NCBI GenBank assembly: GCA_964493205.1
Contig: CAZBMJ010000011.1
Location: forward strand, 1 to 56,169
Reading direction: 5' to 3'
DNA length: 56,169 nt
DNA from: CAZBMJ01 sp964493205
GTDB taxonomy: Bacteria; Myxococcota; UBA727; JABDBI01
Under the pieces are notes generated by a model that was given only the letters and a program-made list of their open reading frames with translations, was not told where the DNA came from and searched no databases. The position numbers and the translations under genes are program-made. Of the stretch, positions 35,004 to 44,418 are shown in pieces; within the stretch, counting starts at the first letter, position 1; the number at the start of each line of letters is the position of its first letter.

Positions 35004-36788
35004 TTACTCCTGTTCATCACTATTTGCTTTCATATAGTCAGGCGCAGTAATACCTACAAAACTTAAAGCATTATGCAAGGTTTGTTTCAGCACAAAAACC
35101 AAATACAAACGAGCTATACTTAAATTTTTATCATCACTAATGATGCGATGTTCTTGGCGATACTTGGTAAAATAACTATGAAATAATTTTACTAAATCTT
35201 GTGCATAAAAAATTAACCTATGAGGTTCAAGAGCTATCGCAGCTTCTTTAACAACATCAGTAAGTTCAGAAGCCTTAATAAGCATTTCTTTTTCTTCGGG
35301 TAAACTTAATAATTTTTGCAAACTTAAATCAAAATTTACTAGGCGCCAATCAATGCCTAAATCAAAAGCTTTTTGTAAAATATTTGCCATTCTAGCATGG
35401 CCATATTGCACATAAAAAACTGGATTATCATTGTTTTGTTTTGTTAAAGTTTGTAAATCTAAATCAAATTGTGCGTTAGAACTACGCATTAAAAAAACAA
35501 ATCTTGCAGCATCAGAACCAATTTCGTCTATTAAGTCATCAATGCCGTAAACTTCACCTGCTCTTTTAGAAAATTTTACTTCTTGTCCATCACGCAATAA
35601 GCGAACCATTTGCACAAGTACAAACTCAAGCTTGGAGCTATCATGATTAAGAGCTGACATTCCCGCCTTAATTCTTGCTACATGGCCTGCGTGATCGGCA
35701 CCAAAAATATTTATTATTTTATCAAAACCACGAATAAATTTTTCATTGTGATAAGCCAAATCAGCAGTTAAGTAAACAAAACGACCATCTTTACGCTTGA
35801 TAATTCTATCTTCATCATCACCAAACATAGAGGTTTTTAAAAAAGTTCCACCTGCTTGCAAATGTGAATAAGTAGCGGCTTTGCTTTCAGCTCTACGCAC
35901 TTTTTCTACATCACGCGCCGCTTGCGCTTCGTAAAGCATGTTTAAATTTTGATATTTTTCAACTATTTTTTCAAGGCTGCCATCATTATGCAGGATATGC
36001 TCAAAAAACCAGTTATCAAAGTCTATACCCATTTTAAGTAGAGTGCTTTTTATTTGATTAATATTATAATCAACACCAAATTTAACTAGATTTTCAAGCC
36101 AAATACTCTCATCTTGATCAAGCCATTTATCACCATCACGAACTTTTAAAGCCTGAGCAATATCTATTACATATAATCCTGGATACTCACCTTTCTCAAT
36201 AGTGACACTTCTGCCAAAAAGTTCTAAATATCGTTTATAAATAGTTCTAGCCAACGTCTCTACTTGATTACCAGCGTCATTAACATAAAACTCTTTGGTT
36301 ACGCTAAAACCTGCTGCTTTTAGAACTTTTGCTAAAGCATCACCTGTAAATGCTGGTCTAGCATGCCCTAAATGCAACCCGCCTGTGGGGTTAGCTGATA
36401 CAAATTCTACTAATACATTAACAGGATTTAAAAGCTTGGTTTGGCCATAATTTATATTTTGCGTTAACACTAACTTAACCACGTCACATAATAACTCTGG
36501 TGCAACGAAAATATTAATAAATCCAGGATTAGCTATTTCTACACTGCTAAATTTTAAATCTTTAGCGAGTTCACAAGCAATTATTTTAGCCAAATCTAAT
36601 GGTGATTTTTTCTCTAATTTAGCCAATAACATAGCTGTGTTAATACAAAAATCTCCATGAGCCGCAAGCTTAGGAGCTGATATTAAAGTATTTTGAGCGA
36701 TATTTAGAGATTCCTGTGAAAGAACACCACTTTTTTGTAAAAAATCAACGGCTAAAAGTAAACTATTTTTAATGTATTCTTTAATCAT
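35004..36788 (-). CDS. argS: Arginyl-tRNA synthetase
   Basis: About 594 residues. It charges tRNA-Arg. Class I features are seen: the N-terminal Add1 domain, the HIGH-type motif in GGLHLGHARPAFTGDAL, NIFGADHAGHVARI, and a KMSKS-like loop VKFSKRAGEVYGIDDL. The C-terminal anticodon-binding DALR domain holds YGHARMANILQKA and ends with TLHNALSFVGI. ATG at 36788 is chosen over an upstream TTG. It lies downstream of three outer-membrane protein genes and is followed without a gap by the DUF1703 gene. Confidence 0.96.
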   Translation of the reverse strand: MIKEYIKNSLLLAVDFLQKSGVLSQESLNIAQNTLISAPKLAAHGDFCINTAMLLAKLEKKSPLDLAKIIACELAKDLKFSSVEIANPGFINIFVAPELLCDVVKLVLTQNINYGQTKLLNPVNVLVEFVSANPTGGLHLGHARPAFTGDALAKVLKAAGFSVTKEFYVNDAGNQVETLARTIYKRYLELFGRSVTIEKGEYPGLYVIDIAQALKVRDGDKWLDQDESIWLENLVKFGVDYNINQIKSTLLKMGIDFDNWFFEHILHNDGSLEKIVEKYQNLNMLYEAQAARDVEKVRRAESKAATYSHLQAGGTFLKTSMFGDDEDRIIKRKDGRFVYLTADLAYHNEKFIRGFDKIINIFGADHAGHVARIKAGMSALNHDSSKLEFVLVQMVRLLRDGQEVKFSKRAGEVYGIDDLIDEIGSDAARFVFLMRSSNAQFDLDLQTLTKQNNDNPVFYVQYGHARMANILQKAFDLGIDWRLVNFDLSLQKLLSLPEEKEMLIKASELTDVVKEAAIALEPHRLIFYAQDLVKLFHSYFTKYRQEHRIISDDKNLSIARLYLVFVLKQTLHNALSFVGITAPDYMKANSDEQE

Positions 36789-36867
36789 AAAGCTTCTACT
36801 TAACAAGTTCTACGCAAACAAAACTAGCCTAAAGAGAAGCTTTTAACAAGCGGGATATTATTTTTAA

Positions 36868-37452
36868 CTAAAACGACCAACCAAACTTTAATTCACCATC
36901 AACATAAGTTTTTCTGTGTTTTGAGCCAATATCACCAAATATATGGTTATAACTCGGTCCAAGGCCTAAAGACAAACGAAATGTCTCCCAGCGCCATATA
37001 TAACCAAATATAACAGAAGTGCCCATTAAGAAATAATTATCGTTTAATGTATTAGCAACACCAGTATTTATAACAGGCTTTACATACCAAGAGCTACCGG
37101 CCTTGTTTTTATCAAAATTATATCTCACACCGCTTGCCAAATAAAATAACTGACTTTCACGAGTAAAAATATCGTAATAATAATAAAATGAAGCCAAAAG
37201 CTCTAACTTATTAGTAAGGTCCATGACTCCACCTATGGAATTAAGACTTATTTCAAACCCGTATTTCTTTTCAGATTCAGGTTCAAAGTCTAGAGCTTTT
37301 TTAGACAGTGGGTATTTCATGGTATTTACGCGGCTTTTTTCTACTTTTTGCTCTTGCTCATATGATTTTTTAAGAGGCTTTTTCTTTCTTTTGGCATCAA
37401 GCCCACTGCTTAAAAGTAAAATACTAAAAACAACAATAAAATATTTTTTCAT
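36868..37452 (-). CDS. Small outer-membrane beta-barrel protein, paralogue 1
   Basis: About 194 residues. Signal peptide MKKYFIVVFSILLLSSGLDA, then a basic linker (KRKKKPLKKSYEQ) and alternating strands ending in an aromatic residue (LKFGWSF), the C-terminal signal for outer-membrane assembly. It shares KYGFEI, GSSWYVKP and GYIWRWETFRLSL with the next two genes. The inferred role is a small eight-stranded barrel; no pore or enzyme motif is visible. AGGAGA precedes the ATG. Confidence 0.75.
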   Translation of the reverse strand: MKKYFIVVFSILLLSSGLDAKRKKKPLKKSYEQEQKVEKSRVNTMKYPLSKKALDFEPESEKKYGFEISLNSIGGVMDLTNKLELLASFYYYYDIFTRESQLFYLASGVRYNFDKNKAGSSWYVKPVINTGVANTLNDNYFLMGTSVIFGYIWRWETFRLSLGLGPSYNHIFGDIGSKHRKTYVDGELKFGWSF

Positions 37453-37483
37453 TTGTAAAATTTTCTCCTAAAAATAAAATCAC

Positions 37484-38038
37484 CTAAAACGACCAACCTA
37501 CTCCAAGACCTGCCGTTGGCATAAATGCGGGTTTGCTCTTAGAAAAAGCATAAATAACATCTGAACCAACATCCAAAGATAGGTTAAATACATCCCAGCG
37601 CCATATATAACCCATAACAGGATTTAAACTAATCACAATACTATCGCCCTGCTGAGCGTTATTATACCAACCCACATTTAATAATGGAGATATATACCAA
37701 GAACTACCTGATTCATTTTTATGAATATTATATCTTATGCCACTTCCTCCATAAAATATTTGATAATTGCTACGAAAGACATCATAAAAATAAGAGAAAG
37801 ATACTAACAATTCTAAATTTTTAGTAATGTCCATGACACCTCTTAAACCAGAACTAGTACTAGCTCTTATCTCAAAGCCATATTTGTTATCAAACTCAGG
37901 TTTTAAATCTTCAACTTTTTTATCCAAAGGCATTTTTATGGCACTAACAGGCTTTTTTACCGGCTTTTTCGTTTTTTTGGCATCAAGTGCACTGCTTAAA
38001 AGTAAAGAACTAAAAATAATAATAAAGTATTTTTTCAT
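37484..38038 (-). CDS. Small outer-membrane beta-barrel protein, paralogue 2
   Basis: About 184 residues. Signal peptide MKKYFIIIFSSLLLSSALDA, a KKTKKPVKKPVS linker, then strands with NKYGFEI, GSSWYISPLLNVG, GYIWRWDVFNLSLDVG and the terminal VGWSF. It is closest to paralogue 1 in the signal peptide and leader. ATG at 38038 has AGGAGA ten bases upstream; an in-frame upstream extension would overlap the neighbour. Tandem duplication is clear. Confidence 0.78.
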   Translation of the reverse strand: MKKYFIIIFSSLLLSSALDAKKTKKPVKKPVSAIKMPLDKKVEDLKPEFDNKYGFEIRASTSSGLRGVMDITKNLELLVSFSYFYDVFRSNYQIFYGGSGIRYNIHKNESGSSWYISPLLNVGWYNNAQQGDSIVISLNPVMGYIWRWDVFNLSLDVGSDVIYAFSKSKPAFMPTAGLGVGWSF

Positions 38039-38067
38039 GTATGAACTTTCTCCTAAAAATAAATCAC

Positions 38068-38634
38068 CTAAAACGACCAACCTAAAAGCAAAGTGGGATA
38101 AGCAAAAGATAAAAAGTTAATATTTTGGCCACCAAAAACATGCTTATAACCAGGACCGATAGCTAAAGAAAATCTAAGAATATCCCAACGCCACATATAG
38201 CCTAATAAGACTGAACCTCCAACACTAATTTTATAGCCATCTTCTGAATCTTTTATTACAAATCCTTGATTAACAGATGGAGAAATAAACCATGAACTAC
38301 CCGAATAATTTCTTGGAAAATTATAGCGCCAGCCCAAGCCGTAACTAAATATAGAAGAAATAGCATACAATTTAAAAAGATCTTCTATATAAGGACTATA
38401 CTCAAAAGGTGTTATTAAAAGTTCACTGTTTCTACTTAAATCTATGACGGCCTTTATTGATGGGTTTGACAAAAGATTAACTTCAAAGCCATATTTTCTG
38501 TCAAAATTATTTCTTAAAACAGGTTTAGCCTTTCTATAAGGCACAACTAAAGTGTTCTCTTCTTCCACAAGATCTTCTGCGTATAAATTACTTACTAATA
38601 GAAAATTTAGCATTATTAAAAATATTTTTTTCAT
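38068..38634 (-). CDS. Small outer-membrane beta-barrel protein, paralogue 3
   Basis: About 188 residues. Signal peptide MKKIFLIMLNFLLVSNLYA, acidic then mixed linker, and strands with RKYGFEVNLL, GSSWFISPSVNQGF, GYMWRWDILRFSLAIGPGY and the terminal LLGWSF. It lacks the Lys-rich linker of the other two and is the most divergent. It lies 3 bp after the xer stop, so the three barrel genes may be read from the topA-xer run. Confidence 0.78.
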   Translation of the reverse strand: MKKIFLIMLNFLLVSNLYAEDLVEEENTLVVPYRKAKPVLRNNFDRKYGFEVNLLSNPSIKAVIDLSRNSELLITPFEYSPYIEDLFKLYAISSIFSYGLGWRYNFPRNYSGSSWFISPSVNQGFVIKDSEDGYKISVGGSVLLGYMWRWDILRFSLAIGPGYKHVFGGQNINFLSFAYPTLLLGWSF

Positions 38635-38637
38635 TAT

Positions 38638-39549
38638 TTACTCCAAACAAACTTTTTTCTTAGCGTGGGGATGGGCATTATCATACTGTTTCATCAATGA
38701 CGATAAGTCAATTTCAGTATAACGCTCAGTAGTAGCAATGCTTCTATGACCCATAAGTTCTTGAATCCCTCTTAAATCAGCTCCGCTTTCAAGCATATGC
38801 GAAGCAAAAGCATGCCTAAATCGATGTGGATGCATATTTTTGTTGACATTAAGCTTTTTGCCTAAATCAGAAAGCATTAGTCTGACAATTCGTGGGTCTA
38901 TTCTTTTACCTTTTTCACCTAAAAAAAGGGCTTTTTCATTACTATCTTTTACAAAAAAAATGCGAGATTTTTCTAAATATACTAGTAATACCCTCTGGCA
39001 AAGATCATGAAAAGGAACTATGCGTTCTTTTTTACCTTTACCCATAACTTTTACCAGTTTATTACTTAAATCAATATCATCTATATTAAGTTCACTAAGC
39101 TCTGATATGCGCAAACCACAAGCATACAAAAGCTCACAAATGGCTTGATTTCTAATAAAAAGTGGATCATCAACAATTTCTGAAGGCGCATCACACAAAG
39201 CAAATGCCTCTTCCAACGTAACAGGCTTAGGTAAGGGTTTACTAACTTTTGGGCTTTCTATGAGATCTGCTGGGGAACTTTTAATTATCCCTCTTTGCAC
39301 CAAAAATTTTAGCCAACTTTTAATAGCGCTAAGCCTTCTGGCAACACTTACATTTTTGTAATCATTAAAAATATACGCTAAATACCCTCGTATATGAAAA
39401 TGCTCAACACTATTTAGCTCATTAATTTTGTTAGATAAAAGCCAGCAAAAAAAATGTTCTAAATCATTTTTATAGGCTTGCACCGTATGATTAGATAGTG
39501 CCCTTTCATACAAAAGATAATCAAGAAATATTTTAATATGCTCATTCAT
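38638..39549 (-). CDS. Tyrosine recombinase XerC/XerD
   Basis: About 303 residues. It resolves chromosome dimers at dif with a partner recombinase. The N-terminal SAM-like core-binding domain is seen, then the catalytic set Arg147 (CGLRISEL), Lys172 (MGKGKKER), His242 and Arg245 (HPHRFRHAFASHML), His268 (LMGHRS) and the nucleophile Tyr277 (TTERYTEI). All are present. Its place after topA is the usual core arrangement, so it is a housekeeping Xer and not a mobile integrase. Whether XerC or XerD cannot be told; topA linkage favours XerC. Confidence 0.9.
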   Translation of the reverse strand: MNEHIKIFLDYLLYERALSNHTVQAYKNDLEHFFCWLLSNKINELNSVEHFHIRGYLAYIFNDYKNVSVARRLSAIKSWLKFLVQRGIIKSSPADLIESPKVSKPLPKPVTLEEAFALCDAPSEIVDDPLFIRNQAICELLYACGLRISELSELNIDDIDLSNKLVKVMGKGKKERIVPFHDLCQRVLLVYLEKSRIFFVKDSNEKALFLGEKGKRIDPRIVRLMLSDLGKKLNVNKNMHPHRFRHAFASHMLESGADLRGIQELMGHRSIATTERYTEIDLSSLMKQYDNAHPHAKKKVCLE

Positions 39550-39555
39550 AAAAAA

Positions 39556-41811
39556 CTACTCAGCCTGAGTAACAGCTTTACAGCGTGGACAAATATATTT
39601 GATAGAATCTTTCGACACTTTTTCTAATAAATATTTAGAATCACACGTTTCACAAGCTTGATTTATGGGTTTTTGCCAGGTAACAAAATCACAGGTTGGA
39701 TAATGAGAACAGCCATAAAAAGGTTTACTTCTTTTCGTTCTTTTACTAACAACATCACCACCACACTTTTCTTTAGGACATTTAACTCCTGTAGGAATTG
39801 CCATAGTATTTGAGCAATCAGGATAACGAGAACAACCTAAAAACTCTCCAAATTTGCCTCTTTTTAACAACATTTCTGAGCCACAAGAGGAGCATTTAAC
39901 GTCTGTAGTATTTTGAGCACTGCCTGGAACTATTTTACCTTCTGATTTAGTAAAAGGCTGCGTAAAAGAACATGTTGGATAAGCACTGCAACCTAAGAAA
40001 GAACCATTTTTGCCCCATTTCACTACCATAAATGAATCACAAGTTGGGCATTTATGCTCAGTTTTTTCTTCCATTCGCTTGATATTGCGCATATTTTCAG
40101 TGGCCTTAACCACAGCTGCACTAAATGGGGAATAAAAAGCTTTCATGATATTGATCCAGTCTTGTTTACCTTCCTCAATTTGATCAAGCTTTTCTTCCAT
40201 AGAAGCTGTAAATTCTATATTCATAATATCTGGAAAATTTTCTTGTAATAAATCAGTAACAATACGTCCAAGTTCTGTTGGCTCAAATCTGCCCTGCTTT
40301 TTATCGGTATAACCTTTTTCCAAAATAGTAGACATAATAGCTGCGTAAGTAGAAGGTCTACCTATGCCTTTTTCTTCAAGTTCTTTGACTAAACTTGCCT
40401 CACTAAATCTTGGCGGCGGTTGAGTAAAATGTTGTTCGGCCTTAACATGTGACAAGAAAACAGTATCACCTTCTTTAACATCAGGTAATCTTATGTGTTC
40501 TTCACTATCTTCTTCTTTGGCAATTTTATCATCTTCGTCAGTTTGTTCTTTGTAAGCTTTTAAAAATCCTTCAAAACGCAATATAGAACCAGTTGCCCTT
40601 AGTACATAAATATCTTTACTAATATCTATGCTTGTTTGATCATAAATTGCAGGATTCATTTGTGAAGCTACAAATCTATCAAATATTAGCGAATATAGCT
40701 TAAATTCTTCAGGTTTTAAAAATGGTTTTACTTTGCTTGGTATAAATTCTAGCGATGTGGGCCTGATGGCTTCGTGAGCCTCTTGAGCACTTTTTTTATT
40801 TTGATAACTATTAGCTGATTTTGGCAAAAACTCATTTCCATATGTATTGCCAATATAACCTCTGACTTCTTTTATAGCATCATCACTAACTTTGGTTGAA
40901 TCGGTTCTCATATAAGTTATTAAACCGCTGGTTCCAAGTGGACCTAAATCTATACCTTCATAAAGGCCTTGAGCAATCATCATGGTTTGTTTAGTGGAAA
41001 ATCTAAACGCCCTTGCGGCATCTTGTTGTAATTTAGAAGTAATAAAAGGAGGAGAAGGCCTTCTTATACGTTCTTTTTTTTGTACGCTAATAATTTGTGC
41101 AGATTGATTTTCTATGGCTTTTTTAATAACTTGAGCCTGTTCTCCATTAGAAACTACTGCTTTTTTATTATTTATTTTAGCAAGCTTAACAATAAAATCA
41201 GGATCAATACTAGCTTTAGCTTTGCTTTCAATGCTCCAATATTCTTCTTTAATAAACGCTTCTATTTCTTTTTCGCGATCAACAACTAATCGCACAGCTA
41301 CTGATTGAACTCTACCAGCACTTAGACCTCGTTGAACTTTTTTCCATAATATTGGGCTTATCTGATATCCTACTATACGATCTAATATCCTTCTTGCCTG
41401 CTGCGCATCAAATAGACTTTGATTTAACATATCAGCCTTACTAAAGGCTTCTAAAATAGCTTTTTTAGTAAGTTCATGAAATCTAACCCGAGCGACGTTA
41501 GGACAAGCATCTTTTACAATAGAAGCCAAATGAAAAGCTATAGCCTCACCTTCTCTATCAGGATCGGGAGCAAGATAAACTTTATCTACTTTTTTGGCAC
41601 TTTTTTTAATTTCAGCAATTACCTTAGATTTGCCAAGTATCGCTTCATAGGTAGGAGTAAACTTACCAGATTCTAAATCAACACCCATACTCTTTGGTGG
41701 TAAATCTATTATATGACCGACAGAAGCCATAACTTCAAAGTCTGGACCTAGATATTTTTTAATAGTTCTGGCTTTAGCTGGTGACTCAACTACCACTAAT
41801 GATTTTTCCAT
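39556..41811 (-). CDS. topA: DNA topoisomerase I
   Basis: About 751 residues. It relaxes negative supercoils. Seen: TOPRIM start EKSLVVVESPAKARTIKKYL, YLAPDPDREGEAIAFHL, GLSAGRVQSVAVRLVVDRE, and the catalytic Tyr in TSGLITYMRTDST. Three or four C-terminal C4 zinc fingers follow (for example CPTCDSFMVVKW, CSSCGSEMLLKRG, CGGDVVSKRTKRSKPFYGC, CETCDSKYLL). ATG at 41811 matches the family start; an upstream extension has no support. It lies upstream of xer with a 6-bp gap. Its usual neighbour dprA is separated by the 3-kb insertion at 41.9-45 kb. Confidence 0.97.
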   Translation of the reverse strand: MEKSLVVVESPAKARTIKKYLGPDFEVMASVGHIIDLPPKSMGVDLESGKFTPTYEAILGKSKVIAEIKKSAKKVDKVYLAPDPDREGEAIAFHLASIVKDACPNVARVRFHELTKKAILEAFSKADMLNQSLFDAQQARRILDRIVGYQISPILWKKVQRGLSAGRVQSVAVRLVVDREKEIEAFIKEEYWSIESKAKASIDPDFIVKLAKINNKKAVVSNGEQAQVIKKAIENQSAQIISVQKKERIRRPSPPFITSKLQQDAARAFRFSTKQTMMIAQGLYEGIDLGPLGTSGLITYMRTDSTKVSDDAIKEVRGYIGNTYGNEFLPKSANSYQNKKSAQEAHEAIRPTSLEFIPSKVKPFLKPEEFKLYSLIFDRFVASQMNPAIYDQTSIDISKDIYVLRATGSILRFEGFLKAYKEQTDEDDKIAKEEDSEEHIRLPDVKEGDTVFLSHVKAEQHFTQPPPRFSEASLVKELEEKGIGRPSTYAAIMSTILEKGYTDKKQGRFEPTELGRIVTDLLQENFPDIMNIEFTASMEEKLDQIEEGKQDWINIMKAFYSPFSAAVVKATENMRNIKRMEEKTEHKCPTCDSFMVVKWGKNGSFLGCSAYPTCSFTQPFTKSEGKIVPGSAQNTTDVKCSSCGSEMLLKRGKFGEFLGCSRYPDCSNTMAIPTGVKCPKEKCGGDVVSKRTKRSKPFYGCSHYPTCDFVTWQKPINQACETCDSKYLLEKVSKDSIKYICPRCKAVTQAE

Positions 41812-41872
41812 CTGTAAATACGCTCTTATACAAAATATTTTTATAAAAAAACAACAATACACTACTTATCTT

Positions 41873-42083
41873 TTAATACAAACACGAAACATCTTTTTAT
41901 AAGCTTACCTTCAAGTTCATAACCAAGCAATTCTTATTGTACTTCTGATAAAGTTTTGTTAGTTAAACACACGATTTAATTTAATGAAAGCGCATTATTT
42001 TGCTTTCTTTAAATCTTTGTTGTTTACAAGCGTCTGGCAAGCCTTTTAACACCTCATATTTTTTTCTCATGCGTAGGCACTAG
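41873..42083 (-). repeat. Copy A of the dprA 3'-end repeat
   Basis: The first 95 or so bases match the last codons of dprA (45030-45125) closely. The rest, a tail with TTTACAAGCGTCTGGCAAGC and CTCATGCGTAGG, matches copy B (43575-43780) almost perfectly but not dprA. The lipoprotein stop codon (42080-42082) lies at its edge. The remaining bases of 41812-42079 hold nothing else. Confidence 0.85.
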
Positions 42084-43396
42084 TTGTTTGCTTGAAAATA
42101 CAGTGTAAAATCTTTATATCCATTACTCTCTTGAGGGCTTGATTGGTTAGAAAAACTTGGCTTAGTAAAAAAATCGTGTTTTTGCCATTGATTTTTATGA
42201 TAATTATAAGTTTCAGATATTTGGTGGTTAGTACTAACTCTGGATTTTGCTACTAAGTTAAAATTTTTGACAAATAATTTATAATTTTCATTTTCTTGAT
42301 CTGCACCATAATATAAAATGATTCTTCCATTTATTTCATTAGTATGTGGTTTAACAAAACTTACATTAATGAAATAATTCTCATCTACTATATTAGTATA
42401 AAATATTTTAAGTTTTATTAATGGATTTTCTTTTATATCAAAAGTTAGCACACCATTCCCCGTAAAACCATCACGAAGATTTATGGCTTTACCATCTTCA
42501 TAAAGAGCAGTAGAAATATAGCGAGCAATACTGCCAGCTGGATCGATCATACTAAATAATGCTCTAAGATAGATTATATCTGAATTAGAACTAGAAGGGT
42601 CTGTCATAGCACCAATGTAGCCAAAATATCCATGAAGAGTAGCAATACGAGTTTTTTCTTTTACTAAATCTTCATTAAAATTAGGAATATTAGCATGAAT
42701 TTTATCAGAAGAAGCAACACCAAAGCCAATTTCAGCTGTCCCTATATTTCTTTCAAAAGTAAAATTTTTATATGATTCAAAAATTTCTTTATTGAATCTA
42801 GAAACTATATCTAAATCATTAAGACCTTTTAAAGTTTCAATATGACGATTGCGCAAATAATCAATTTTATCAGAGGTTGAATTTTCACCAAGTCTGATTT
42901 CATAAATAACTTCCCGTAATGTTCTAAGAATTGGTGTTGCTATTTTTAAGTTTTGTGGATCTCTATTTTTCCATTCTGCAGAAAAAATAAGGTCTATTTC
43001 TAAAAAATCATCAAAAAAAGCACTATTAGCCATATTATAAAAAGTTGAGTTCATATAACATAACATTTTATTTTGAACTGTATGAAAATAGTCAATTTCT
43101 TTTATGTTAGGTTTAAAAATTGCTTTATTTGCCTCAGTAATAAGACCTGCATTAAGCAAGATTCCGTAATTAAAGCTTTTTTTATGGCTTTTACTTTCTT
43201 CTTCTAGCTTTTCTCTTACAGCATCTTGGTTATTTTGTGTAATTGATAGGTAAAAATCATCAATTTTATAATCATTTAAGAGCTTTAATATGTAACTTAT
43301 AGAATCTTCACTCGCAGCTCTAGGGTGGGTATCGTAGTCACTGCATCCATATAGGAAATAGATATAAAAAGAAAATATTAATAATTTTTTACTCAT
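42080..43396 (-). CDS. Uncharacterised lipoprotein between dprA-end repeats
   Basis: About 438 residues. Signal MSKKLLIFSFYIYFLYGC with lipobox LYGC (Cys18). The N-terminal half is helical; the C-terminal half is strand-rich (GVLTFDIKENPLIKLKIFYTN, NGRIILYYGADQENENYKLFV). I recognise no family. It is flanked on both sides by copies A and B of the dprA 3'-end repeat, which marks it as an inserted unit in the normally contiguous dprA-topA pair. Location in the envelope is inferred from the lipobox. Confidence 0.75.
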   Translation of the reverse strand: MSKKLLIFSFYIYFLYGCSDYDTHPRAASEDSISYILKLLNDYKIDDFYLSITQNNQDAVREKLEEESKSHKKSFNYGILLNAGLITEANKAIFKPNIKEIDYFHTVQNKMLCYMNSTFYNMANSAFFDDFLEIDLIFSAEWKNRDPQNLKIATPILRTLREVIYEIRLGENSTSDKIDYLRNRHIETLKGLNDLDIVSRFNKEIFESYKNFTFERNIGTAEIGFGVASSDKIHANIPNFNEDLVKEKTRIATLHGYFGYIGAMTDPSSSNSDIIYLRALFSMIDPAGSIARYISTALYEDGKAINLRDGFTGNGVLTFDIKENPLIKLKIFYTNIVDENYFINVSFVKPHTNEINGRIILYYGADQENENYKLFVKNFNLVAKSRVSTNHQISETYNYHKNQWQKHDFFTKPSFSNQSSPQESNGYKDFTLYFQANN

Positions 43397-43486
43397 AGTA
43401 TTTTTTCCCTAAATTTATTTTAATCTAAATAGATTAGGCTGCAAAATCAAACAAGTCAAGCAACTGTCTAGGATCACTACATATAA

Positions 43487-43572
43487 TAAGCACTGACAAA
43501 TTTTAATAAAATTACTAAATATTATTTGGAGTTATAATAATAAAAACATCGAAGATAATTAAAATTTTTAAT
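43487..43572 (+). repeat. Shortened copy of the 44691-45029 region
   Basis: ATAAGCACTGACAAATTTTA and AATTTTTAATACTACTTATC parallel the start and the end of the 44691-45035 segment, with the middle missing. It runs directly into repeat copy B. Thus the duplicated unit includes sequence beyond the dprA stop. Nothing else is seen in 43397-43574. Confidence 0.5.
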
Positions 43573-43574
43573 AC

Positions 43575-43780
43575 TACTTATCTTTTAATACAAATAAGGA
43601 ACCTCTTTTTATAAGCTTACCTTCAAGCTCATAGCCGAGCAATTCTTCTTGTACTTCTGATATAAACATAGGATTTAATTTAATGAAAGCGCCTTATTTT
43701 GCTTTCTTTAAATCTTTGTTGTTTACAAGCGTCTGGCAAGCCTTTTAACACCTCATATTTTTTCTCATGCGTAGGCCCTA
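43575..43780 (-). repeat. Copy B of the dprA 3'-end repeat
   Basis: Matches copy A over its whole length except for a gap of about 18 bases and a few substitutions, and matches the dprA 3' end in its first 80 bases (CTTACCTTCAAGCTCATAGC is identical in B and dprA). It lies just downstream of the toxin-antitoxin pair. Confidence 0.85.
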
Positions 43781-43791
43781 GAGTGAGCCCT

Positions 43792-44118
43792 TTAGGCAGC
43801 TTTTTTTAGATGAACTTCAAAGGGTTCATAAACTTGATTAATCTGATCTTGCAAAGCTGTTTGCAAAAATAAAATTTTAGAATGTTTTAAAACTTTGGCG
43901 TATTCTAGCGCTTTTTTGGGGCTTACTATTTTACGGCCTTTTTCAATATCACATAATTGGGAACGCGACATACCAAGTTTATAAGCAAAATCTGTTTGAG
44001 AGATTTCTTGACACAACCTAATACTATGCAATAAACCACCAAAAGTTGCTGGGCCACCTAGTAGATTATCCAAAAAGGATTCTGCATCGTTTATTTGTTT
44101 TGTTTTTTTAGTAATCAT
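43792..44118 (-). CDS. HTH antitoxin of a RelE/HigB-type system
   Basis: About 108 residues. A Cro/C1-type helix-turn-helix occupies about 45-80 (SQTDFAYKLGMSRSQLCDIEKGRKIVS, shown here in part), followed by a helical tail. Such antitoxins bind their cognate RelE-like toxin and repress the operon. ATG at 44118 has AGAGGT upstream and overlaps the toxin gene by 11 bp, implying translational coupling. The toxin-first order is that of HigBA-like systems. The operator palindrome at 44400 fits autoregulation. Confidence 0.85.
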   Translation of the reverse strand: MITKKTKQINDAESFLDNLLGGPATFGGLLHSIRLCQEISQTDFAYKLGMSRSQLCDIEKGRKIVSPKKALEYAKVLKHSKILFLQTALQDQINQVYEPFEVHLKKAA

Positions 44119-44386
44119 GTTTGTTAACCTCTTGAACAACCACTATTTTTATAAGCCCATCTTTGATCGAATAAATCGCACGATAAGTCTTACTTAAACG
44201 TATGGAGCGCTGACCAGAACGTATCCCTTTTAATGGTTCATCATGGTATCCTTTGATTTTTTTAGCCTCATCCAGGCCTTCTAATTTGACAATTCTAACC
44301 CAAGTTCTAAAGTTTTCAGCAATATGCTTAGGTACCTTCAGCAAATCATTTTCAGCACTTTTTTTTAATATAACGGTATTTATCAT
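44108..44386 (-). CDS. RelE/HigB-like toxin
   Basis: About 92 residues with the RelE-superfamily layout: N-terminal helices (SAENDLLKVPKHIAENF), a basic stretch (GIRSGQRSIRLSKTYRAIYS) and a final strand ending in VVVQEVNKHDY, a common end in this toxin group. It would be a ribosome-dependent mRNA nuclease; the basic residues fit, but activity is inferred. ATG at 44386 is preferred over GTG at 44389. It lies between repeat copies B and C as a cassette with its antitoxin. Confidence 0.85.
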   Translation of the reverse strand: MINTVILKKSAENDLLKVPKHIAENFRTWVRIVKLEGLDEAKKIKGYHDEPLKGIRSGQRSIRLSKTYRAIYSIKDGLIKIVVVQEVNKHDY

Positions 44387-44399
44387 CACATTAATTATA

Positions 44400-44418
44400 T
44401 TACACTTTTAAAGTGTAA
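44400..44418. promoter_or_regulatory. Operator palindrome at the toxin-antitoxin promoter
   Basis: TTACACTTTTAAAGTGTAA is a perfect inverted repeat with 9-bp arms and a 1-base centre, 13 bases before the toxin ATG. On the toxin strand it is followed directly by TATAAT, with TTGCTT before it as a possible -35. A dimeric HTH repressor, probably the antitoxin, should bind here. Confidence 0.75.

Noticed and set aside
38638..39549. Mobile-element integrase
   Set aside because: The recombinase sits directly after topA as in many chromosomes and has a housekeeping Xer layout, so it is not evidence of an integron or prophage.
41873..43780. True integron attC sites
   Set aside because: The repeats match the dprA 3' end and show no clear attC core pair, and no IntI-type integrase is present. 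I use cassette only as a description.
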